Assembly (NCBI GenBank): GCA_030691775.1
Contig: JAUYDN010000260.1
Coordinates: 1 to 10,995 of the forward strand
Origin: Dehalococcoidia bacterium
Lineage (GTDB): Bacteria > Chloroflexota > Dehalococcoidia > Dehalococcoidales > Fen-1064
DNA: 10,995 nucleotides
Direction: 5' to 3'
The notes below the pieces were generated by a model. That model saw nothing but the letters and a program-made list of their open reading frames with translations, had not been told where the DNA came from and searched no databases. A program made the translations under genes and the position numbers. Shown here in pieces: positions 5,856 through 10,995 of the stretch; within the stretch, counting starts at the first letter, position 1; each line of letters begins with the position of its first letter.

Positions 5856-6703
5856 CGCGCTGTTTCCCCGTTTATGGCTTTATTCTCCCATTGCTTCACC
5901 CGCCGCTTGGGAGAGAACAATACTGCCAGCAGGAAAATGACCGAAGAAGTAAGCACGATGGTCGCGCCGCTGGGCAGGTCGAATAAATACGAAACAATGA
6001 GTCCCACCCAGCCCGAAACTACTCCGAACACCGCCGCCAGCAGGAACATTATTTTCATACTATAAGTAAGCTGGTAAGCCGCCGCGGCCGGATTCAGTAT
6101 CAGGCTGAAAATAAGCAACCCGCCGATACTCCGCAGGGTGACCGTGACGGTGACACCGGTGAGAAACAGTACCGCGTAAAGGATAACGGTTGCGGGCAAA
6201 CCTACCGCCATGGCAACGCTACGGCTGAAAATGGTCGCCTGGATTTCCTTAAAGAAAATAACCACCATACCGATGACAACAACCGCCACAATTGCCAGCA
6301 ATACGATATCCCCGCGGCTTACGGTCAGGATACTGCCCCAGAGCAGGTCGAGCGCCGCCGACCTCGTGCTGGGAATGATGCCGATAAACAGAAAAGCCAG
6401 GCCGAGCATCAACGAGAAGACCACACCGAGTGATGTCTCCGGGCTTAATGCTCCCCGGTCTGCAAGAGGACCAATGACGGAAGCGGCGGCAAGGCTGAAT
6501 ATAAGAGCACCCAGGAGCGGGTTGAAATCGAGCCACAGCCCGAGCAACGCGCCCGCAAACGCCGCATGGGACATCGCCACCCCGATGAACGGCATGTGCA
6601 ATAATACTACGAAAACCCCGATAGCACTGCAGACAATCCCTGCCAAAAATGCGGCAAGAATCGCATTCTGCATAAACTGGTAACCGAAGATGGAGAAGTC
6701 CAT
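5852..6703 (-). CDS. Metal ABC transporter, membrane permease (ZnuB/MntB family)
   Basis: A 283-residue inner-membrane permease of the ABC-3 family, with about eight hydrophobic segments. It forms the channel for metal (or metal complex) import with the ATPase next door. Key features are an N-terminal AILAAFLAGIVCSAIGVFVV segment, the conserved MSHAAFAGALLG stretch (the coupling-region start), and an SLxxxP-like TSLGVVFSLMLGLAFLFIGI further on. ATG 6703 is chosen: it follows the ATPase stop (6705-6707) by one base and is preceded by GGAGGGACGG. A GTG at 6730 would give nine more residues but would overlap the ATPase gene with no better site. The C-terminus ends in a charged SPKRRVKQWENK stretch in the cytoplasm. 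Zn, Mn and Fe are all known substrates of this family, so the metal is not fixed. Confidence 0.9.
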   Translation of the reverse strand: MDFSIFGYQFMQNAILAAFLAGIVCSAIGVFVVLLHMPFIGVAMSHAAFAGALLGLWLDFNPLLGALIFSLAAASVIGPLADRGALSPETSLGVVFSLMLGLAFLFIGIIPSTRSAALDLLWGSILTVSRGDIVLLAIVAVVVIGMVVIFFKEIQATIFSRSVAMAVGLPATVILYAVLFLTGVTVTVTLRSIGGLLIFSLILNPAAAAYQLTYSMKIMFLLAAVFGVVSGWVGLIVSYLFDLPSGATIVLTSSVIFLLAVLFSPKRRVKQWENKAINGETAR

Positions 6704-6704
6704 T

Positions 6705-7505
6705 TCATCCGTCCCTCCGGTGGACGTCACCGGTACGGTGAATGTGAGGACGGCGCTCTTCGACCACCGGCACGGGTAAGTCGTAGAGCCGGCTGAGGGT
6801 TTCGGTGTTAATGAGCTTATCGGGCGCTCCGTCTCCGATGATATGACCGTTCTTCATCAACACTACTCTGTCGCAGGTGTGCGGCAAAGCGTCCAGGTCA
6901 TGGGTAACAAAGAGCGTGGTCAAATACCTCAGGTCGTGGATGCGCTTTACCAGTTCGAGGATGTCAGCCCGGGCTTTCCAATCGAGCGATGCGGTTGGTT
7001 CATCCAGTAAGAATATCCTTGGTTCCTGCGCCAGGCACCGGGCAATTCCCACCCGCTGTTGCTCCCCGCCGGAAAGTTGCCCGATGGGACGGTTAGCCAG
7101 GTGCGACATGCCAACCATTTCCAGAGCCTCGTCTACTACCGTCCGGTCAGAAGCGCCGGGTCTGTGAAACAAGCCGAGCCGTCCATACCTGCCCATCATC
7201 ACCACTTCGCGGACGTTCACCGGCACGCGCGGGTCGGTGTTCTCCACCTGGGCGACATAGCCGACCTGCTTGCGTAGTTCGTGGCGATTGTGCCCGTTGA
7301 CCGTTTGTCCCAGTACCCATGCTTGTCCGCCAGCGAGTCTGGTAAAGCCATTCACGATGGTCAGCAGGGTAGTCTTGCCAGCGCCATTCGGTCCGATTAT
7401 CCCCACGAACTCGCCCGGGTCGACTTTAAGCGAAACGCCGTTCAGCGCCACACTATCACGGTAAACGACAACCGCGTTCTCTATCTTTATGACTGCGTCT
7501 ACCAT
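6705..7505 (-). CDS. Metal ABC transporter, ATP-binding subunit (ZnuC/MntA family)
   Basis: A 266-residue ATPase that powers the permease. The Walker A is GPNGAGKTT (38-46), the Q-loop has Gln86 (YVAQVEN), the signature is LSGGEQQR (144-151), the Walker B is IFLLDEP (164-170) with catalytic Glu169, and the H-loop is THDLD with His202. All catalytic residues are present. The segment PRVPVNVREVVMMGRYGRLG is the usual coupling-helix contact in metal-type ABC ATPases. The tail has four His residues (RRPHIHRTGDVHRRDG, three in a seven-residue stretch), which may be mild metal sensitivity or chance. The start ATG (7503-7505) directly abuts the TAA of the binding-protein gene, with zero spacing, so translation is likely coupled. 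No strong ribosome-binding site is seen. Confidence 0.93.
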   Translation of the reverse strand: MVDAVIKIENAVVVYRDSVALNGVSLKVDPGEFVGIIGPNGAGKTTLLTIVNGFTRLAGGQAWVLGQTVNGHNRHELRKQVGYVAQVENTDPRVPVNVREVVMMGRYGRLGLFHRPGASDRTVVDEALEMVGMSHLANRPIGQLSGGEQQRVGIARCLAQEPRIFLLDEPTASLDWKARADILELVKRIHDLRYLTTLFVTHDLDALPHTCDRVVLMKNGHIIGDGAPDKLINTETLSRLYDLPVPVVEERRPHIHRTGDVHRRDG

Positions 7506-8360
7506 TTACTTTGTGCCCGTGTTGGCTCTGGCGACGGCATCAAGGAGGATACTCACGTTCCGGTCGATGGCTTTCTCCCAGGTCTCCGTATTTTCCAATC
7601 CGCCCGGGAAATTGGATAGGTTCAGGTTAATGGCGCCCAGTTCCGTGGCGATTGCTTTGCCGGCATCCTGCCCGTCCTGAAGATTATTGATAACCAGGCT
7701 AACTTTTGCCGGCCTGCCCTTATCTACAATTTCCTTCACCGATTGGGGTGTTAGCGACTGCGGGCCGATAAATGTAGCCACGACGTTGAACCCTGCCCAT
7801 TGCAGGAAATCTGCCTGACGCGCGGAAGCAATTACATTTACTGTAGAGACTCCAGCTTTTACCAGCCTGGATTTGATATCCGTCTCCTTTGATTGTATGC
7901 GCTTTTTATATGACTCCGCCGCTTTCTGGTAAGCAGAGGCATTCGCACTGTCCACAGCAACCAACTGGTTCACAACCACATCAACTGCCGCCTGTTGGAC
8001 GGAAGGAATCATCCAGTTACCGTTTACATTCGCTTTGTTGACAGTGAGGTCCGGGTTATTGGCGGCGGCAATCAATTTGTCAGCATACCCTTCCCCTGGC
8101 CAGCCGTGCAGGAGAAAAAGCCGGGCGGACGAAAGCTTTTCGATATCGCCCGGTTTGACATCGAAGTTACCGGGATGCTGGTTGGGGGGGACGAGGTTTA
8201 ACACCTCGATTCTGTCTCCACCGACCTGCTCTACGATATAGGCTAGTAATGAGGTGCTTGTGGCAACTCTCAACCTGGCCTTTTCTGTTTGACTGCAACC
8301 AGTCGCCAACGCGGTAACGATAGTAAGCAGGACGATAAACAGTGTGAGATACCTTTTCAT
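7506..8360 (-). CDS. Lipoprotein substrate-binding protein, ZnuA/TroA-like, ligands degenerate
   Basis: The first gene of the transporter operon: a 284-residue cell-surface lipoprotein. The start is ATG 8360 (preceded by AAAGGGA). A longer frame back to 8432 lacks a ribosome-binding site and covers the operator. The signal peptide runs to about residue 21 (TLFIVLLTIVTALATGC), with lipidated Cys22. The fold matches cluster A-I metal-binding proteins: VATSTSLLAYIVEQVGGDRI, LVPPNQHPGNFDVKPGDIEKL, then a long linker helix. Of the usual four metal ligands only H62 (NQHP) is clear. The 'DPHxWLDP' site reads NGNWMIPS, the 'SHxAxGY' site reads SARQADF, and the acidic 'xxEPQxS' site reads INNLQDG. H85 (LLHGWP) is an extra histidine nearby. 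It may bind a metal chelate rather than a bare ion. Family placement is sure; substrate is not. Confidence 0.88.
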   Translation of the reverse strand: MKRYLTLFIVLLTIVTALATGCSQTEKARLRVATSTSLLAYIVEQVGGDRIEVLNLVPPNQHPGNFDVKPGDIEKLSSARLFLLHGWPGEGYADKLIAAANNPDLTVNKANVNGNWMIPSVQQAAVDVVVNQLVAVDSANASAYQKAAESYKKRIQSKETDIKSRLVKAGVSTVNVIASARQADFLQWAGFNVVATFIGPQSLTPQSVKEIVDKGRPAKVSLVINNLQDGQDAGKAIATELGAINLNLSNFPGGLENTETWEKAIDRNVSILLDAVARANTGTK

Positions 8361-8391
8361 ACGGTCCCTTTCATAGCAAATCTGCGCACGT

Positions 8392-8403
8392 GCAAATATT
8401 TGC
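8392..8403. promoter_or_regulatory. Putative Fur-family operator of the transporter operon
   Basis: GCAAATATTTGC is a perfect 12-base palindrome. With the outer bases it reads TGCAA-ATAT-TTGCg. It lies 32-43 bases upstream of the ATG at 8360, just downstream of a possible -10 TATTAT (minus strand, 8414-8419), where a repressor would block transcription. A related 16-base palindrome lies in front of the regulator gene. Confidence 0.5.
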
Positions 8404-8413
8404 GGTAATCTTG

Positions 8414-8459
8414 ATAATAAAAGGCGTATCATCCCATTAACAGGATTGTGCTTACGCCT
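8414..8459 (-). terminator. Predicted intrinsic terminator of the Fur-family gene
   Basis: On the minus strand AGGCGTA (8453-8459) and TACGCCT (8422-8428) form a stem with an inner ATCC/GGAT pair. The stem is followed by TTTTATTATC. The first arm overlaps the stop codon of the regulator (8452-8454). This separates the regulator from the operon downstream; the tail also holds the operon's possible -10 box. Confidence 0.5.
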
Positions 8460-8922
8460 CTTTTACTACCTGCCGGTTACATTTGGCGCAATAGCCCCAG
8501 ATACCCATATGGCGCAGGTCGGCGACGAAGTTATAATGGCGGAGAAGGGTTTCTTTAAGTACCGAAAGTGCCGCCTCATCCAGGTCGGTAATTTTACCGC
8601 ATTCACGGCAGACGAGATGGTGGTGATGACCTTTTTCCGCCGGATGGTACTGTACCCGCCCCCCGCCCAGGTCTGTCTTGGTTACCATTCCCATCTCTTC
8701 CAGGACGTCAAGAGTGCGGTAGACGGTAGAAATGTTTACATTCGGGTATTTCTCGACCACCTGAGTATAGATTTCGTCGGCGCCTATATGGTTATCGCTT
8801 TTCTCGATGGCGGCGATAATCATCAGGCGCTGGGGGGTCATTCGCAGACCTTTTTTGCCGAGCTCCTCGTTCATCCGGTTCTGGTTATCCGGTTGCTTGC
8901 TTTTCCTGCCAAAAAGATTCAT
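8452..8922 (-). CDS. Fur-family metal-dependent regulator (Fur/Zur/PerR type)
   Basis: A 156-residue repressor of the Fur superfamily. The winged helix includes LRMTPQRLMIIAAIE and the recognition helix ISTVYRTLDVLEEMGM (64-79). The metal-sensing hinge is HHHHLVCRECGKI (99-111). The structural zinc site is C105-x2-C108 with C145-x2-C148 (CAKC). The length is typical. The neighbouring metal ABC operon suggests Zur or Fur, but the family cannot be split by eye. The ATG at 8922 lies 6 bases after a good -10 box and has no Shine-Dalgarno, so the mRNA may be leaderless. An alternative ATG at 8874 would give MNEELGKKG and a more usual N-terminus; the extra 16 residues are basic and polar. A candidate operator lies at 8968-8983. 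Confidence 0.92.
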   Translation of the reverse strand: MNLFGRKSKQPDNQNRMNEELGKKGLRMTPQRLMIIAAIEKSDNHIGADEIYTQVVEKYPNVNISTVYRTLDVLEEMGMVTKTDLGGGRVQYHPAEKGHHHHLVCRECGKITDLDEAALSVLKETLLRHYNFVADLRHMGIWGYCAKCNRQVVKEA

Positions 8923-8928
8923 ATAAAT

Positions 8929-8957
8929 ATTCTAACAGATGAGGTTGGATAGCGCAA
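8929..8957 (-). promoter_or_regulatory. Predicted promoter of the Fur-family gene
   Basis: TTGCGC (minus strand, 8952-8957) and TAGAAT (8929-8934) are 17 bases apart. The predicted start point falls at or next to the ATG at 8922, which predicts a leaderless or nearly leaderless transcript. Confidence 0.5.
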
Positions 8958-8967
8958 TAGGTTGTAC

Positions 8968-8983
8968 CTGCAAATTATTGCAG
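8968..8983. promoter_or_regulatory. Putative Fur-family operator upstream of the regulator gene
   Basis: CTGCAAATTATTGCAG has perfect 6-base arms (CTGCAA/TTGCAG) about ATTA. It shares the core TGCAA-N4-TTGCA with the site at 8392. It lies 10 bases upstream of the -35 box, so it is not in the classical repressor position for that promoter. Confidence 0.5.
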
Positions 8984-9085
8984 TAAAAATATTTAAGCTC
9001 TAAACACTAAATTCTCATCCCCCACATTTTCCCAACTCGAGATAGTTTCAACTCGTGGGGCTTTGCCTCAAAAGTCGAGTGGCCT

Positions 9086-9193
9086 TGTCACCCTGAGTCC
9101 TTCGGCATCACTCAGGATAAACTGCACGAAGGGTCTCCCTGCCTACTGAGTAGTGTCGGAGATTCTTCGTTCACTTCGCTCCTCAGAATGACA
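9086..9193. repeat. 108-bp inverted-repeat intergenic element
   Basis: The gap 8984-9261 has no gene. Within it the ends TGTCACCCTGAG (9086-9097) and CTCAGAATGACA (9182-9193) are inverted with mismatches (TGTCAnnCTGAG). Inside are phrases such as CACGAAGGGTCTC and GATTCTTCGTTCACTTCGCT, typical of short dispersed elements in Chloroflexota and other genomes. The flanks carry AACTCGTGGG at 9050-9059 and 9208-9217, a possible older duplication. Confidence 0.6.
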
Positions 9194-9261
9194 TTTAGGG
9201 CAACGCCAACTCGTGGGAAAGGGGGACTTGGAATTTGTTACTTGTTACCTGGATATTTCTT

Positions 9262-10107
9262 TTAAATCTGGCTATAACCACTCCCGGGACGTTCGATGCC
9301 GATACCTTTACCGTCTTTTATCCACTCGAATTCTTTGAGAATCTGCTGGCTATAGGTCACTCTGCCGGTCACTTTATCCAGCGGTTCGCTGGCAAGCAAC
9401 AGCGCCGCCTTCGCCATCATTTCCGGCGGCTCCCCGCGCGGGTCGTCCATGCCCGTGACGAGTTTATGGTAAACAGTACCCGGTGTAGGCACGACCTGTG
9501 AGGGAGAAACACACGCGACGGTGATACCGTAACGGTATACTTCTTCCGCCAGTCCCTGGGTAAAACGCTCCAGCGCCGCCTTTTCCGCACCGTAGAGGGT
9601 CCCTCCCCGCGCTGGCACGGTTTTGTATGGTCCACGCCCAGGACCGATAGCCGCCCCGGAGGATATATTAACAATGGCACCGGATTTTTTTGCAATCATA
9701 TCCGGCAGGACTTTCTGGGAAAGCATAAAGGGACCGTGAAAGTTCACGGCGAACGAACGGAACCACCTGCTTACCGGGAACTCCTCAACCGGGATAAAAT
9801 AGGTCAGCGCCGCATTATTCACCAGTATATCCACCGGACCGAAGAGCTTTCTTGCCTCGGTCACCAGGCTGGCACAGCTTCCTTCCACGGAGACATCCGC
9901 CGCCACCGCCGCCGCTTTGCCGCCTGCCCTGGTTATCTCCTCGACGGTGGTATTCAGCGAGCCTTCAAGAATGTGGTCGCCCTCACTGATGGTACGTGCC
10001 GCGCAGACCACCCTTGCTCCCTCTGCGGCAAACAGCACCGCAATCGCTTTGCCGATTCCACGGCTCGCCCCGGTGACGATCGCCACCTTACCGCTAAGTT
10101 TACCCAT
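9262..10107 (-). CDS. Short-chain dehydrogenase/reductase (SDR family)
   Basis: A 281-residue NAD(P)-dependent oxidoreductase with a Rossmann fold. The cofactor loop is TGASRGIG (12-19) and the adenine-binding stretch is NNAA (97-100). The catalytic set is Asn122 (VNFHGPF), Ser150 (VNISSGAA), Tyr172 and Lys176 (YGAEK). The Arg after the second strand (CAARTI, residue 38) favours NADPH, an inference. The C-terminal part, VTGRVTYSQQILKEFEW, is the usual SDR closing segment ('TG-x-x'), followed by a long tail to residue 281. The substrate is unknown. The start at ATG 10107 has AGGAGGAAG just upstream. It begins 25 bases after dtd, so the two are probably one operon. Confidence 0.9.
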   Translation of the reverse strand: MGKLSGKVAIVTGASRGIGKAIAVLFAAEGARVVCAARTISEGDHILEGSLNTTVEEITRAGGKAAAVAADVSVEGSCASLVTEARKLFGPVDILVNNAALTYFIPVEEFPVSRWFRSFAVNFHGPFMLSQKVLPDMIAKKSGAIVNISSGAAIGPGRGPYKTVPARGGTLYGAEKAALERFTQGLAEEVYRYGITVACVSPSQVVPTPGTVYHKLVTGMDDPRGEPPEMMAKAALLLASEPLDKVTGRVTYSQQILKEFEWIKDGKGIGIERPGSGYSQI

Positions 10108-10132
10108 GTTCTTCCTCCTGTATTATTGGTTT

Positions 10133-10597
10133 TTACTGACGGCGGCTCTCCAGCCGCTCGCGACTATCGATGATGATGGTGACAGGTCCATCGTTATGGA
10201 TTTCTACCTGCATGTGTGCCTGGAACTTACCAGTCGCTATCTTGAGACCAGTGGCTTTAGCCTGCTCCACGAACCGGTTGAATAACGTCTCGGCAACATC
10301 TGGCGGTGCGGCGTCTGTGAAACCCGGACGCCGTCCTTTACGCGTACTTGCCAGGAGGGTGAACTGGCTTACCAGCAACAACTCCCCGTGCACATCCAGG
10401 GCGGAGAGGTTGAATTTACCCTCGGCGTCAGCGAAGATACGCAGGTTCACGGTCTTCTCCACCAGGTAGCCGATGTCCTCCGCCGTATCGTCCTGCGCCA
10501 CGCCCACAAACACCACCAGACCTTTCCCGACCTCCCCTATTACCTCTCCATCGACAGAAACTGAAGCTCTGATAACACGCTGGATAACGACTTTCAC
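10133..10597 (-). CDS. dtd: D-aminoacyl-tRNA deacylase
   Basis: A 154-residue Dtd enzyme, which removes D-amino acids (and Gly from mischarged tRNA-Ala) from tRNA and so protects translation. The start MKVVIQRVIRASVSVDGEVI is highly characteristic. The two family motifs are SQFTL (77-81), with its substrate-binding Ser77 and Thr80, and GPVT (137-140), which carries the cross-subunit Gly-cisPro. The length is normal and the protein acts as a cytoplasmic homodimer. Translation starts at GTG 10597 with GAGGAAACAAGG before it. The codon usage and the close downstream SDR gene show nothing odd. No convincing promoter was found upstream; a TTGGAT...TAAACT pair with 19-base spacing (minus strand, near 10637-10667) is weak. 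Confidence 0.95.
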   Translation of the reverse strand: MKVVIQRVIRASVSVDGEVIGEVGKGLVVFVGVAQDDTAEDIGYLVEKTVNLRIFADAEGKFNLSALDVHGELLLVSQFTLLASTRKGRRPGFTDAAPPDVAETLFNRFVEQAKATGLKIATGKFQAHMQVEIHNDGPVTIIIDSRERLESRRQ

Positions 10598-10738
10598 CCT
10601 TGTTTCCTCTTCGCGAACGGAATAGCGCTTCTAGTTTACCCCAGTCGTAATAAAAAAATCCAACCGGATAGGTGAATACGGGAGTTACAGGGGTATCATT
10701 ATTCAATCTTGGGGTTTGTTTAGAGAATTTACTCATCT

Positions 10739-10766
10739 TGTCATTCCCGCCTCCGAGCGGGAATCT
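10739..10766. repeat. Hairpin repeat, TGTCATTCCCGC...GCGGGAATC
   Basis: ATTCCCGC (10743-10750) and GCGGGAAT (10757-10764) form an 8-bp stem, preceded by TTGTC. This resembles the ATTCCC-N-GGGAAT type of intergenic repeat. The gap 10598-10995 has no gene; it holds this repeat, a low-complexity CTCATCCCCTTGCCCC stretch near 10830 and the copies listed next. Confidence 0.7.
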
Positions 10767-10916
10767 AATGGAGTGTCTCAATAACAGCTTTACAATTCTG
10801 AATAAAAGATGCCAGTTCTTACACAGCGCCTCATCCCCTTGCCCCTTCTCCGCAGGAGGCTGTTAAAGAAATTTCCTGATACGGTTTTCATGATTTACTA
10901 TTCTTTAATGACCCCC

Positions 10917-10945
10917 TGTCATTCCGTACTTGATACGGAATCCAG
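10917..10945. repeat. Hairpin repeat, TGTCATT...AATCCAG family (copy 3)
   Basis: ATTCCGTA (10921-10928) and TACGGAAT (10934-10941) form an 8-bp stem around the loop CTTGA, with TGTC before and CCAG after. The loop equals that of the copy at 1429-1459 although the stems differ. Confidence 0.75.
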
Positions 10946-10976
10946 GAAACAACAGTGAAAATTCATTGGCATTCGA

Positions 10977-10995
10977 TACTGGATTCCAGCCTTCG
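10977..10995. repeat. Hairpin repeat, partial copy cut by the window end
   Basis: TACTGGATTCCAGCCTTCG begins like the unit at 1351-1379 (CTGGATACCAGCCTTCG), differing by one base in the stem. The second arm lies beyond the window. Confidence 0.65.

Noticed and set aside
8361..8432. Longer N-terminus of the binding protein
   Set aside because: It would place a charged stretch before the signal peptide and cover the operator palindrome. ATG 8360 gives a proper lipoprotein signal and has a ribosome-binding site.
10428..10866. Open frames in the last 400 bases
   Set aside because: They run through dtd in the wrong frame or through repeats and low-complexity DNA, with no motif or ribosome-binding site.

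Overview
The window is a piece of an anaerobe-like bacterial chromosome of mid GC content. Its genes are separated by gaps rich in short palindromic repeats. An iron-sulfur flavoprotein, a small two-cysteine PAS-like protein and repeats of the type TGTCAccCTGAG...CTCAGaaTGACA would suit an uncultured Chloroflexota (Dehalococcoidia-like) genome. That assignment is an inference from style; no marker gene in the window settles it.

Layout. Bases 1-295 hold the end of an unidentified gene, a 129-bp inverted-repeat element and the tail of a lost GNAT acetyltransferase. An intact GNAT gene (295-834) and a small PAS-like gene (926-1288) follow on the plus strand. Bases 1289-1548 are a cluster of hairpin repeats. 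Next comes a minus-strand unit, read from 2992 down to 1549: a hypothetical 119-aa protein, an iron-sulfur flavoprotein, and a third small gene that looks broken by a repeat insertion and an in-frame TAG. This unit is divergent from an alkylsulfatase-type metallo-beta-lactamase-fold gene (3115-4341). Their two predicted promoters abut at the -35 hexamers. nadC (4399-5331) follows on the plus strand and overlaps tail to tail with the next unit.

Bases 5265-8922 (minus strand) are a metal-homeostasis block. A Fur-family regulator (8452-8922) has its own predicted terminator. It is followed by a tight four-gene operon: lipoprotein substrate-binding protein, ABC ATPase, membrane permease and class I methyltransferase. 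The same palindrome type, TGCAA-N4-TTGCA, lies in front of both the regulator and the transporter operon and is the best candidate for the regulator's operator. The binding protein has the fold signature of the ZnuA/TroA family but appears to have lost most of the usual metal ligands. With the methyltransferase in the operon, this makes the transported species uncertain (free metal or a metal complex). This is the most interesting system in the window.

Bases 8984-9261 are intergenic and contain a 108-bp inverted-repeat element. A minus-strand pair follows: dtd (D-aminoacyl-tRNA deacylase, 10597-10133) and a short-chain dehydrogenase (10107-9262). The last 400 bases are gene-free and hold three more copies of the TGTCATT...AATCCAG hairpin family also seen near 1351-1459. 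No rRNA, tRNA, CRISPR array, transposase or phage gene was seen.
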